Shown here piece after piece: positions 1-6,863 of a DNA stretch of 13,668 bases. Made by a program: the position numbers and the translations under genes. Each line of letters starts with the position of its first letter. Within the stretch, counting starts at the first letter, position 1. Source of the DNA: Methanoprimaticola sp047501175. GTDB lineage: Archaea; Thermoplasmatota; Thermoplasmata; Methanomassiliicoccales; Methanomethylophilaceae. The stretch is from assembly GCF_047501175.1 (NCBI RefSeq), contig NZ_JBEQWH010000016.1, positions 1 through 13,668 of the forward strand. The letters are read 5' to 3'. Under the pieces are notes generated by a model. That model had not been told where the DNA came from, ran no database searches, and saw only the letters and a list, made by a program, of their open reading frames with translations.

Positions 1-5
1 ATGCG

Positions 6-18
6 AACCCGCAATCGA
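6..18. repeat. Left inverted terminal repeat (13 bp)
   Basis: AACCCGCAATCGA at 6-18 is the exact reverse complement of the last 13 bases of the window. Short inverted ends beginning 5'-AA are expected of genomes replicated by a terminal protein and phi29-type polymerase, where a repeated first base allows sliding-back initiation. Five further bases (ATGCG, 1-5) precede the repeat on the left and have no partner on the right. They are either an assembly artefact or five bases missing from the right end. Confidence 0.8.
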
Positions 19-74
19 GTGTCAAAATGCAATCGGACATCTGAGTTGGATGCTATATCCAATGTAACCGACCG

Positions 75-85
75 TAGGTTATCTA
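75..85. promoter_or_regulatory. Operator-like dyad TAGGTTATCTA, left-end copy
   Basis: TAGGTTATCTA is an 11-bp, nearly palindromic element. It recurs identically at 13410-13420 and, as the perfect dyad TAGGTTACCTA, at 13581-13591 and 13619-13629. This copy lies about 95 bp upstream of the probable late start site. In phi29 the late activator p4 binds about 80 bp upstream of its late promoter, so a binding site for one of the small winged-helix proteins is plausible. The binding role is inference; the repeats are directly visible. Confidence 0.5.
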
Positions 86-99
86 CACATTGCAAAATA

Positions 100-127
100 G
101 CAATCGAACACATTTCCCCATTCGACT
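100..127. repeat. Internal copy of right-terminal sequence
   Basis: Bases 100-127 match the reverse complement of 13636-13663 at 23 of 28 positions, including GCAATCGA and CATTTCCCCA. The left end therefore carries a second, internal, diverged copy of the right terminus about 95 bp in from its own ITR. A further TTCCCCA follows at about 133-139. It could be a relic of an earlier end or a binding site for the replication machinery. Confidence 0.55.
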
Positions 128-157
128 CACAATTCCCCAAACGATAACATACAACCA

Positions 158-171
158 ACCTAATATATACT
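158..171 (+). promoter_or_regulatory. Probable late promoter (-10 TATACT)
   Basis: ACCTAATATATACT at 158-171 contains a good sigma70-type -10 (TATACT, 166-171) and would start transcription near 178-180, just before the structured RNA and the whole late block. I see no -35 at the right distance (GATAAC at 143-148), which resembles the activator-dependent late promoter of phi29. The same 14 bases occur at 13625-13638 in the right-end promoter region. The promoter role is inferred. Confidence 0.45.
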
Positions 172-192
172 ACAAACACTATTACTAATATG

Positions 193-305
193 TTGAGATA
201 AGGTAAATAGGTGTCTAGATTTCCCAGAACGTTACCAGGTTTAACGACCTGCTGGGCAATTAACGAGAACAGTTAACGCGCTCCTGTATCCTATCTTATT
301 CTCAA
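193..305 (+). ncRNA. Candidate packaging RNA (pRNA) of phi29 type
   Basis: Visible pairings give a three-way junction. The closing helix pairs 193-198 with 300-305, 199-202 with 295-298 and 207-211 with 290-294, with a 1-nt bulge at 299 and a 4-nt bulge at 203-206. The first arm pairs 223-227 with 252-256, has an 8-nt bulge AACGUUAC (228-235) on its 5' side, then 236-240 with 247-251 capped by UUAACG. The second arm pairs 269-272 with 284-287 around an 11-nt loop (273-283). This order (helix, arm with a one-sided bulge and 6-nt hairpin, then a simple hairpin) is that of phi29 pRNA. In phi29 the bulge and second-arm loop pair between molecules to form the motor ring. Here CGUUA (230-234) in the bulge is perfectly complementary to UAACG (274-278) in that loop. 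The position near the left end and the presence of a gp16-type ATPase and a connector fit this call. It seems to be the 5' leader of the late transcript, because no terminator separates it from 358. Confidence 0.62.
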
Positions 306-328
306 CGCCTCCTATTATCATACAACTA

Positions 329-360
329 AGAGCGCGTACAAAACAGAGCGTGTAAAAATG
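329..360 (+). repeat. Tandem 16-bp repeat over the scaffold gene leader
   Basis: AGAGCGCGTACAAAAC (329-344) is followed directly by AGAGCGTGTAAAAATG (345-360), matching at 12 of 16 positions; the second copy ends in the start codon of the next gene. GAGCGCGT (330-337) is also complementary to ACGCGCUC (276-283) in the second-arm loop of the upstream RNA. The leader and that RNA could therefore pair, though 8 bp is modest evidence. Confidence 0.4.
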
Positions 361-702
361 ACTGACAAACAGCCAACTATTGAAGAACTCCAGGCAGAAA
401 TCATCAAACTAAAACAGGAAGCAGAAAGCAATAACGCTAAAATTTCCTCGCTTGAGAATTCTAATGCAAATCTCACAAAAGACCTGAACGCGTCTCGTGA
501 AGTGAATGGTAAACTTTGGGCATCAGTAGGTTCATATAAAGAAATTCCGGAATCCGAAGTCCAAGCTGAAAACGAACCAACACCAGAAGAAATACTTGAC
601 ACTATACTAACAGACGCAATTAAACCAAATCTCAAGCAAATGAAGAAGATGTATGGAGAATACGTAAACACGGAACTTATAGATAACCAAACCAATAATT
701 AA
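358..702 (+). CDS. Probable scaffolding protein (phi29 gp7-like)
   Basis: This 114-aa acidic protein lies directly upstream of the major capsid gene, the position of scaffold gene 7 in phi29 (98 aa). Residues 7 to about 50 form a heptad-rich coiled coil (ELQAEIIKLKQ, KISSLENSNANL). A short EVNGKLWASVGSYKE segment follows, then an acidic, proline-containing linker and a C-terminal helix (about 77-110) that is lysine-rich. This fits scaffolds that assemble through coiled coils and bind coat with a C-terminal helix. The ATG is preceded only by a weak AGAGCG site, part of the tandem repeat in the leader. It ends in TAA, 8 bases before the capsid start. The call rests on context and architecture, because scaffolds diverge beyond recognition by sequence. 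Confidence 0.6.
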   Translation: MTDKQPTIEELQAEIIKLKQEAESNNAKISSLENSNANLTKDLNASREVNGKLWASVGSYKEIPESEVQAENEPTPEEILDTILTDAIKPNLKQMKKMYGEYVNTELIDNQTNN

Positions 703-710
703 GTGATAAA

Positions 711-1688
711 ATGGCAACTACTACTGACACACTTTGGACTAGCAGACTTTCTGCTATTATGCCCGCTAATTTCATGAGCAACAGGACTACCGAGTTTGAA
801 GCTAAAGCTGGTATCCTCGAAAACATGATTAACCGTATCGGAAGAACCATCATTGCTGGACAGCCCAACGCTTACAATCCGTTCTCCAATTGGACTCGCT
901 CCGTGATGGATTACGGAGACACCATCCAGAGATATACCCTCCCTTACATTAAGGGAAGAAAGACCGATTACTCCCCTACCGCCCCTAATCCCTTCGGTAT
1001 GGAGAAGCCTAGCACTGAAGTGCAGTACTGGACCATCAATGATGACACCCAGTACAAACAGACTATCCAGGACGACCAGCTTAAGAAGGCGTTTATCTCT
1101 GAATCTAACTTCGGTTCTTTCACTGGAGAAATCATGAACAATATGTACAATTCTGTTGGAATTGATATGTTCATTAAGTGGAAAAAGTACCTTTCCCAGC
1201 CCGTCGCCCCTGCTGACACCGCACAGACTGACATTACACTTGATCCCACCGACCCTGACGCATACGGACTTGCTCTTTGGAAGGAGATTAAGACTATTGT
1301 TCGTGATAAGCTCCGTTATCCTAGCGACAAGTACAACACTATGCAGTTCCTTACCGCATCCGCTGGCGTTGATGTTGTCATTACTACCGAAGCTAAGAAT
1401 ATGATGGACAACGCTCTTAGCGGAGTATACAATGTAGATAAGATTGTTCCTGGTGGACTTAACTTTATTGAGATTGATTCCTTCGCAACTGTTGATAAGG
1501 AGACCAACACTAGAGACGTTCTTATTCTCACGAAGGGAATGGCAGATTATACTCCTCGTTCTCCTATTGCAACCGCAATTTACAACCCTGAGAACTATTA
1601 CACCAATTATTGGTATAAGGAGGAAGGAATATTTTCTGTTGACCTCGCTAAGAACGCCTACGAAATCTACCGTGCTCCAAAGGCGTAA
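711..1688 (+). CDS. Major capsid protein (phi29 gp8-like)
   Basis: This 325-aa protein should form the prohead shell. It sits between the scaffold-like gene and the tail knob and connector genes, as gp8 does in phi29. It has the feel of a small podovirus coat: an N-terminal region ending in NRIGRTIIAG, a mixed helix-strand body, and a C-terminal segment (SPIATAIYNPENYYTNYWYKEEGIFSVDLA). phi29 gp8 is about 448 aa because it carries a C-terminal immunoglobulin-like BIG2 domain after its HK97 fold. The shorter length here suggests that domain is absent. Codon choice is distinctive (many CTT, TCC, ACC and AAG codons) compared with the AT-rich flanking genes, consistent with very high expression. 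Only a weak AAGTG precedes the ATG, so translation may be coupled to the upstream gene. The stop is TAA. Confidence 0.8.
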   Translation: MATTTDTLWTSRLSAIMPANFMSNRTTEFEAKAGILENMINRIGRTIIAGQPNAYNPFSNWTRSVMDYGDTIQRYTLPYIKGRKTDYSPTAPNPFGMEKPSTEVQYWTINDDTQYKQTIQDDQLKKAFISESNFGSFTGEIMNNMYNSVGIDMFIKWKKYLSQPVAPADTAQTDITLDPTDPDAYGLALWKEIKTIVRDKLRYPSDKYNTMQFLTASAGVDVVITTEAKNMMDNALSGVYNVDKIVPGGLNFIEIDSFATVDKETNTRDVLILTKGMADYTPRSPIATAIYNPENYYTNYWYKEEGIFSVDLAKNAYEIYRAPKA

Positions 1689-1723
1689 GTTATACGAACA
1701 AATAGAAAAAATAAAACAAACTA

Positions 1724-1757
1724 AGGGGTTATTATGGAAGAATTCATAATAACCTCT
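1724..1757 (+). promoter_or_regulatory. RNA hairpin enclosing ribosome site and start codon
   Basis: AGGGGUUAUUAUG (1724-1736) pairs over its whole length, with one G-U, to CAUAAUAACCUCU (1745-1757). Two more pairs, one of them G-U, close an AGAA tetraloop. The stem buries both the AAGGGG ribosome-binding site and the AUG of the 1734 gene. There is no U-run after it, so it is not a standard terminator. It probably holds down or times translation of the small membrane protein. Confidence 0.65.
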
Positions 1758-1925
1758 GTCTCTACTATAATTTTCCTAATAACCACGCTAATATTAGGAT
1801 ATAAAGGCTATTACGACAAGTACAAAGGACTAGCTTTCACTATTTACAAAGCTCTTATGGACGGCCGTATTACCGAAGAAGAGATAGAGGATATAAAGAA
1901 AGCATATAACGACACAAAGAAGTGA
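1734..1925 (+). CDS. Small single-TM membrane protein, holin candidate
   Basis: This 63-aa protein has one N-terminal membrane segment (about residues 4-22, ITSVSTIIFLITTLILGYKG) and then a charged cytoplasmic-looking helix (RITEEEIEDIKKAYNDTKK). Small phage holins often have a hydrophobic N-terminus and a charged, helical C-terminus of this kind. It is inserted between the capsid and tail knob genes, where phi29 has its head-fibre gene instead. The ATG at 1734 follows AAGGGG with 5 bases between, and that whole ribosome site is locked in a 15-bp RNA hairpin, which would suit a timed lysis protein. The stop is TGA, 4 bases before the next start. A head- or membrane-associated role other than lysis is possible. 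No sequence motif proves holin function. Confidence 0.45.
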   Translation: MEEFIITSVSTIIFLITTLILGYKGYYDKYKGLAFTIYKALMDGRITEEEIEDIKKAYNDTKK

Positions 1926-1929
1926 TTAC

Positions 1930-3921
1930 ATGGTAGATGCCGACGTTACACTATACAAAGATATAGGACTATATCCAGATTATAGTAAATCTATGTATTT
2001 CACTTCTAAGACCCAGCAAACTAACTGGTTCAATTCTATACCCTCAAGTAAGAAAGTAGAACTCTACAATGTGAATTACAACAAAATCCACAATGCATTT
2101 AGGGTTCACGAACCCGTCGGCGACGTGTATGCTTATACTTACATCAGAATACGTAACATGGATGACAGCGGTCGCGTGTACTACGGATTCGTCTCCGCTG
2201 TCACGTTAATAGATGATGAAACAACCGAATTCACAATAGACCTAGACGCTCTCCAAACTTTCATGTGTGAATGGTCGTTAGGAGAATGTTTAGTTTCACG
2301 CGAACACGTTGACCGTTGGTCTCCTAATGAGAATCATCCTATATACACAGCTCCTAATGAAGATATATTTTCTGGATACGTTACAGCTAATGTAAAAGAA
2401 GTTGATAATCCACATAACTACAAAATAGGGATAACAGCTCTTACTTACAATAAAAAATATAAGGAATCTGGAGTAGAGATAGCTGAAGATAAATCTGGCT
2501 TTGTTATGTTCTTTGCCTCTATTCTTTCTCCGAATTCAGATACAATTTATGGTAAATTAACATATTACAGTGGAGGAGGAACAGATGAATTCATAAGTGC
2601 TATACCATATCCTAGCTATGAAGATTTCATTGACGGTTCATACATAACCAGAGCAGGCTTTAATCCAGAACAGATTATAGGTAGTTGGATATTACCCATA
2701 ATGAATACAGACTTTTACGCTGATACTGCTGAAGATATACAGGGCACTACACGTAATACTGTAAATATTGGGGCAGGCGGATGGGATGTATATCACAATG
2801 AAGGAGCTGTATTCAATAAATCAAGTAGTACTGGATATATGTTCGCATACGCCGATACATCTCTGCTATCAATGACAAAAATAATAACATTTAATTGGTT
2901 AGATGACTTAGCATATGGTGCATACACTACTTTAACAACTGAATTCGATTATCCCTCTAAACCTACGTCACCTACTAATACAAAATCTACTGTCTATGAA
3001 CCAATGTTATATACATCTCCTATAATGAAAAGAGGAATATGTAAGAATGATGGCCAGACTCTATTAGAAATCCCTGACATATCATTCTTAAATTCAACAG
3101 GAATAGAAATAGATGTATATACAGACATATCTACACAAAGTGTAAATAATCTGATAATAGCCAGACCCGATACAGAATCCGCTGGTTATAACTTTGAAAT
3201 ACTCCAGAATGAACTGATAGGAGCAGGCTCCTTAGACCAAGGAGTACACACCGACATGATATCCAACGAATGGCTCTCCTACGTACTAACCCAACGTGAC
3301 AGCGACCGCCAAGTAATGAAATCCAATATGATTACCAACGCTGTAACAAACATGATAGGCATGGGTTACGGAGGAGCATTAGTAGGTTCACGTTCCAACA
3401 GCGGTCGTAATGACCCTATGAGTAAGAAGGGCGGCGGAGATGTTGCTGGCTTTAGAAAGGGTATGATGATGGCATCTGTTTACGGAATGGCAACAGGAGC
3501 CGTAACCTCTCTAGTCCAGGGCTATGATATGTGGGTACAACAGCAGGCTAAGGAATCCTCAATTAAAAATCAACCCTCTACCTTACTGTCTACTTCAAAC
3601 GGAATAGCATCGTTGTTCAGAGGAACAGACAATTATTTCACATACGAAACTAAGATAGATGAGGTTAACTATAATAAAGCATTCAATAATTACGTAAAAT
3701 ACGGCTACATGGTCAACCGCATAGAAACCCCGAACATACAATCACGTTATTACTTTAACTACATATGTACTCTCAACACTAGCATAAAGGGTTCTCTATC
3801 CTCTGATATAAAACAAGCTCTTGTCAACATATTCGAGAGAGGAATAACACTATTCCACGCGGATCATTGTAACACAACAGAATACCCAATCTATGAAAAC
3901 ATAGAGAGGTCACTGCTATGA
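1930..3921 (+). CDS. Distal tail knob protein (phi29 gp9-like)
   Basis: This 663-aa protein forms the hexameric tail tube and knob through which DNA leaves. Recognition is direct: the N-terminal stretch YFTSKTQQTNWFNS corresponds to the WFTSSSNQYNWFNS region of phi29 gp9, and IDLDALQTFMCEWSLGE with VSREHV nearby corresponds to EIDVLQTWMFD...VREHV. phi29 gp9 is about 599 aa. A glycine-, methionine- and alanine-rich stretch (about residues 470-540, including NMIGMGYGGALVG and MMMASVYGMATGAVTS) matches the long hydrophobic loops that plug the phi29 knob and insert into the host membrane at DNA ejection. The gene overlaps the connector start by four bases (ATGA), which indicates translational coupling. 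The stop is TGA. Confidence 0.88.
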   Translation: MVDADVTLYKDIGLYPDYSKSMYFTSKTQQTNWFNSIPSSKKVELYNVNYNKIHNAFRVHEPVGDVYAYTYIRIRNMDDSGRVYYGFVSAVTLIDDETTEFTIDLDALQTFMCEWSLGECLVSREHVDRWSPNENHPIYTAPNEDIFSGYVTANVKEVDNPHNYKIGITALTYNKKYKESGVEIAEDKSGFVMFFASILSPNSDTIYGKLTYYSGGGTDEFISAIPYPSYEDFIDGSYITRAGFNPEQIIGSWILPIMNTDFYADTAEDIQGTTRNTVNIGAGGWDVYHNEGAVFNKSSSTGYMFAYADTSLLSMTKIITFNWLDDLAYGAYTTLTTEFDYPSKPTSPTNTKSTVYEPMLYTSPIMKRGICKNDGQTLLEIPDISFLNSTGIEIDVYTDISTQSVNNLIIARPDTESAGYNFEILQNELIGAGSLDQGVHTDMISNEWLSYVLTQRDSDRQVMKSNMITNAVTNMIGMGYGGALVGSRSNSGRNDPMSKKGGGDVAGFRKGMMMASVYGMATGAVTSLVQGYDMWVQQQAKESSIKNQPSTLLSTSNGIASLFRGTDNYFTYETKIDEVNYNKAFNNYVKYGYMVNRIETPNIQSRYYFNYICTLNTSIKGSLSSDIKQALVNIFERGITLFHADHCNTTEYPIYENIERSLL

Positions 3922-4847
3922 GTAAAAAATCTAGAAAACAAATTGAAATGTATGTTGGTAAGACAGAACTCTCTATGTTCTATGAAGGCATAGGAACCAA
4001 CGTATATAAGTGGACAGGGCTACCCGATAATATTCGTCCCTTCTATCCTGAACAGACGTTGTATCGCCAGGGAATGGCGTGCATGATACAGTTGCCTGGT
4101 TCAGAGGAATACGACATATTCCCAGTAGTATATGGTTCAGTAAATCTGGATTTACATGGAGAGCCTATATCCTGGAGATGCTACGTAATCGGGGACAGTC
4201 AAGGAGCGAACATTATTCGCAACACCATATATAACACCGAGAACTCCGTTCTCATATGGAATAATCCAACTCGTACAGGAATGTCTAAGTACGTAGACAG
4301 TCAGATAGACAATATGCTACGCATCGATAATGCACTTAAGACTAATACACTAGTACAGAATACACCAGTATTCGTTAAAGCTGACGGTAAGAACGCTCTT
4401 ACAGCAAAGAATCTCTTTGAGATGTATGGAATTGAAAACGTTGTCTATGCTAATGACTATACTAAAAACGATATAAGTATGGATGTAATAAATCTCGGCG
4501 TACAATTCATAGGAGATAAACTTTCAGACCAATACGAAACCTACAATAACCGTATTCTCCGTTATCTGGGAATAAATCATCTTCCTGTTGAGAAACAAGA
4601 ACGTATGCTTACAGGAGAAGTAGATAGTAATGACCTGTTAATAGAGACAGTAACTAAAGAAAGGCTGGATATGAGAAAACTAGCATGCAATCAAATAAAC
4701 CAGCTATGGGGTCTAAATGTAGAGGTTGATACTTATGAGTCCGTCATTAAACAAAGAAATATGGAAAGAATGCAATCAACACCAAGCATTATTGGAGAGA
4801 CTCCAGTATCTGGAAAAGCAGGCGGAAAGGAACAGTCAAAAGATTGA
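3918..4847 (+). CDS. Head-tail connector / portal (phi29 gp10-like)
   Basis: At 309 aa this equals the length of the phi29 connector gp10. The C-terminal block, with YLGINHLPVEKQERM, then GEVDSN, and finally ACNQINQLWGLNVEV, closely follows the phi29 pattern (YLGIDN...KKERL, DEVDSN, EACEKINELFGLNVKV). It should form the dodecameric ring at one head vertex to which pRNA and ATPase dock for packaging and the lower collar attaches afterwards. The basic N-terminus (MSKKSRK) matches the region of gp10 that contacts pRNA. The start is supported by GAGG 8 bases upstream and overlaps the knob stop (ATGA). The last 113 bases are overprinted in another frame by a small membrane-protein gene. The stop is TGA. 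Confidence 0.9.
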   Translation: MSKKSRKQIEMYVGKTELSMFYEGIGTNVYKWTGLPDNIRPFYPEQTLYRQGMACMIQLPGSEEYDIFPVVYGSVNLDLHGEPISWRCYVIGDSQGANIIRNTIYNTENSVLIWNNPTRTGMSKYVDSQIDNMLRIDNALKTNTLVQNTPVFVKADGKNALTAKNLFEMYGIENVVYANDYTKNDISMDVINLGVQFIGDKLSDQYETYNNRILRYLGINHLPVEKQERMLTGEVDSNDLLIETVTKERLDMRKLACNQINQLWGLNVEVDTYESVIKQRNMERMQSTPSIIGETPVSGKAGGKEQSKD

Positions 4848-4908
4848 TAAAATCCTTTGGATACTCATAGGTGTAGTTATGGAAGTTCCTATAATGGTAG
4901 TGATATGA
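4735..4908 (+). CDS. XhlA-like small membrane protein, overprinted on connector 3' end
   Basis: This 57-aa product has an amphipathic coiled helix (ALLERLQYLEKQAERNSQKIDK, about residues 18-39) leading straight into one membrane segment (ILWILIGVVMEVPIMVVI, 40-57). That is the architecture of XhlA-type holin-associated proteins. The ATG at 4735 has AGAGG nine bases upstream, within the connector gene, which is why I prefer it to the in-frame TTG at 4726. The first 113 bases lie in the +1 frame of the connector, and the gene ends in TGA immediately before the ATG of the lower collar gene. With the 1734 protein it could form a lysis pair, or it may act in membrane penetration. Function is inferred from shape only. 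Confidence 0.6.
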   Translation: MSPSLNKEIWKECNQHQALLERLQYLEKQAERNSQKIDKILWILIGVVMEVPIMVVI

Positions 4909-5565
4909 ATGTATAATATATTTACAGACTACAAAACGCCATCCAATGGAGAAGGGCCATTCTTTACGGATTATCTGTTTAAACTCCAGATTGACCGTCC
5001 AGATGCTGGGTTAAAGAGTTGCGAATGGAATACAAAATACACCAACCTAAACACACACAAAGACGAACTCATAACCAGATTCAACAAAGAATATGCTCTT
5101 AGAGAAATCGGAGCAGAGACTGAACACAGATGGCAAATGATACTTCAGAACAGATTAGATGAGGTATCAGAACACTATGACCATATGTATAAGGTATTCG
5201 CTGAGAACAACGTAGATGAACTTGGAACTGGTTATACCACAACAGATGAATTCCAGAGAGATACAGAAAGCTCTATGGATTCTACTAACGAACGCAACGC
5301 TGACAGTAAATACAAAGATACACCAAGTAACAGTACATCAACAATAAACAACCCTACAGAGCAAACCGTAAACAACTCTGATGAAACATATAGTTCAACG
5401 GGCACAGGTAAACAGACAGACAAAAGAACCACTACAAAGAAACTCCATGATGACGTAATGGTTAGAGAACTCAATTATTTAGTTGACAATTATAAATCAA
5501 TCGACAACGAATTCATAAAGGAGTTTGAAAACTGTTTCATAGGCATAATGATTATGCCAGACTAA
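4909..5565 (+). CDS. Lower collar protein (phi29 gp11-like)
   Basis: This 218-aa protein should be the lower collar that joins the connector to the tail knob. The stretch YALREIGAETEHRWQMIL followed by QNRLDEVSEHYDHMY matches the conserved core of phi29 gp11 (YLTREIGFETIGLWKMYLQNKLDEIMPYYNRMY). phi29 gp11 is about 293 aa, so this is a short version. A hydrophilic Ser/Thr/Asn-rich linker (about residues 117-170) replaces much of the middle, and a C-terminal segment (VRELNYLVDNYKSIDNEFIKEFENCFIGIM) closes it. The ATG at 4909 directly abuts the TGA of the preceding gene. There is no good independent ribosome site, so termination-reinitiation is likely. The stop is TAA. Confidence 0.82.
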   Translation: MYNIFTDYKTPSNGEGPFFTDYLFKLQIDRPDAGLKSCEWNTKYTNLNTHKDELITRFNKEYALREIGAETEHRWQMILQNRLDEVSEHYDHMYKVFAENNVDELGTGYTTTDEFQRDTESSMDSTNERNADSKYKDTPSNSTSTINNPTEQTVNNSDETYSSTGTGKQTDKRTTTKKLHDDVMVRELNYLVDNYKSIDNEFIKEFENCFIGIMIMPD

Positions 5566-5579
5566 ATAAGGTGATACAA

Positions 5580-5966
5580 ATGGTTACAGTACCTACAATA
5601 GACCAGTTCAAAGACACAACCGTAGTTTCTGTTATGAGAAAAATCGTAGATTATCTCATTCAGACTCTTGTTCCTGGAATAAACTCCGATATCGAAAAGA
5701 AGGCTAACACCGAAGACCTAGCAACAGTTGCAACTAGTGGAAGTTATAATGACCTTCTCAACAAACCCAACATTCCTGAAGCTGTTGTAGTTGACCAGTC
5801 TCTCAACCCAGCCTCTACAAACGCCGTTGCAAACAAACCCGTAACAGAGAAAATTAACAGTGTAGAGTCCACTGCTAACACAGCTAATGGAACCGCTAAT
5901 ACCGCAAAGTCTACTGCTGACTCTATAACAACATACGTAGGAACAGACCCTGAACTCGTAGGATGA
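5580..5966 (+). CDS. Short fibre / appendage protein A
   Basis: This 128-aa protein starts at ATG 5580, with AAGGTG six bases upstream; the in-frame GTG at 5571 lies inside that site. Residues 5-35 (PTIDQFKDTTV, MRKIVDYLI, VP, IN) recur at 24 of 31 positions in the next protein, so this is probably a shared anchor to the collar or tail. The middle has the fibre motif SGSYNDLLNKPNIP and STNAVANKPV, both familiar from phage tail fibres. The C-terminus is an Ala/Thr/Asn repeat (TANTANGTANTAKSTAD), probably a trimeric coil. It lacks an obvious globular tip, so it may be a short fibre or an adaptor. The stop is TGA, 4 bases before the next start. Confidence 0.6.
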   Translation: MVTVPTIDQFKDTTVVSVMRKIVDYLIQTLVPGINSDIEKKANTEDLATVATSGSYNDLLNKPNIPEAVVVDQSLNPASTNAVANKPVTEKINSVESTANTANGTANTAKSTADSITTYVGTDPELVG

Positions 5967-5970
5967 TTTT

Positions 5971-6837
5971 ATGGCAATACCAATACCAACAATTGACCAA
6001 TTCAAAGATACTACTGTAATGCGCTGTATGCGTAAAATAGTTGATTATCTTATAGAAGATGTAGTTCCAGCAATTAACCAATCTCCAAGTCAGGACACTA
6101 AAGTATCCGACGTAGAGAACAGTATAAGTGCAGACAGTAAGCTTACTACTACCGTTACTAATAGCGATGGTAGTAAGGCTGTTTCTTCACCTGTACAACT
6201 TCCTGAAAGTGGGGGAGTAGAACTCAACATAACACAGACGCCCGATGGTATCACAATCAATAACATCCAACTCCAGGAAGCAACCAATGCACAGGATGGA
6301 CTTGTTACAAAAGAACAGGTAAAAGCTATTGAAGATAACACTGCTATGGGTGATGCTCTTAGCAAAGAACTTATTAATGGAATAGTTCTTGCTGAAGGAG
6401 CCACAGCTGGAACTATAAAGGCAACTCTAGAACAAGAAGATGGAACAACAATCGTTAGTAATGATTTTCCTATTCCTAGTAGCACTATAAACTTTACTAG
6501 GAATCAATTAAAAAACACAGAAGATTTGATTAATGCATTTATTAATTGTAAAACTGGAGATAGATTTAGCTTGGGTACTCTTATATCTGGTTCATTTAAA
6601 GTATATGATTTAGTAGGGATTTGTGTTGGTAAATTTAGCTCTAATTACAATCTTTTTGTAGTTAGTGGAAGAGCAACAATTAATGATAGTTTATATGATG
6701 TAGTTGGATTAGAGGCTAATATACCAGCTAATAGGGTTGTAGTAAAAATGGCTGCTAATGATTATAATAATTTAACTATTCTAAATACAACAGTATTTAC
6801 TAGTATGGTCTCGTGTTTCTTCCTTACACAATCATAA
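5971..6837 (+). CDS. Receptor-binding fibre / appendage protein B
   Basis: This 288-aa protein closes the late block, roughly where phi29 has its appendage protein gp12, so it is the best candidate for host recognition. The N-terminal 35 residues repeat the anchor of the preceding protein. Residues about 36-165 are a repetitive stalk-like region (TNSDGSKAVSSPVQLPES, NAQDGLVTKEQVKAIEDN). From about residue 170 (base 6480) the DNA becomes much richer in A and T, with many TTA, AAT, GTT and ATT codons, and encodes a compact, probably beta-rich C-terminal domain. That abrupt change suggests the tip was swapped in from another source. AGGATG just upstream of the ATG can serve as ribosome site. The stop is TAA. 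Confidence 0.6.
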   Translation: MAIPIPTIDQFKDTTVMRCMRKIVDYLIEDVVPAINQSPSQDTKVSDVENSISADSKLTTTVTNSDGSKAVSSPVQLPESGGVELNITQTPDGITINNIQLQEATNAQDGLVTKEQVKAIEDNTAMGDALSKELINGIVLAEGATAGTIKATLEQEDGTTIVSNDFPIPSSTINFTRNQLKNTEDLINAFINCKTGDRFSLGTLISGSFKVYDLVGICVGKFSSNYNLFVVSGRATINDSLYDVVGLEANIPANRVVVKMAANDYNNLTILNTTVFTSMVSCFFLTQS

Positions 6838-6863
6838 ATCTAATATTTTAACCATTTAAATTG

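Noticed and set aside
110..140. Possible tRNA T-loop (TTCGACTC) in the left end
   Set aside because: The flanking bases do not pair into a T stem and no acceptor or anticodon arms are visible. TTCGA occurrences elsewhere also failed this test.
318..695. Minus-strand open frame opposite the scaffold gene
   Set aside because: It is Ser/Val/Leu-rich shadow coding opposite a helical acidic gene, with no ribosome site.
6838..6863. Terminator directly after the late block
   Set aside because: No hairpin with a U-run is visible. The nearest candidate is the structure at 7277-7310.
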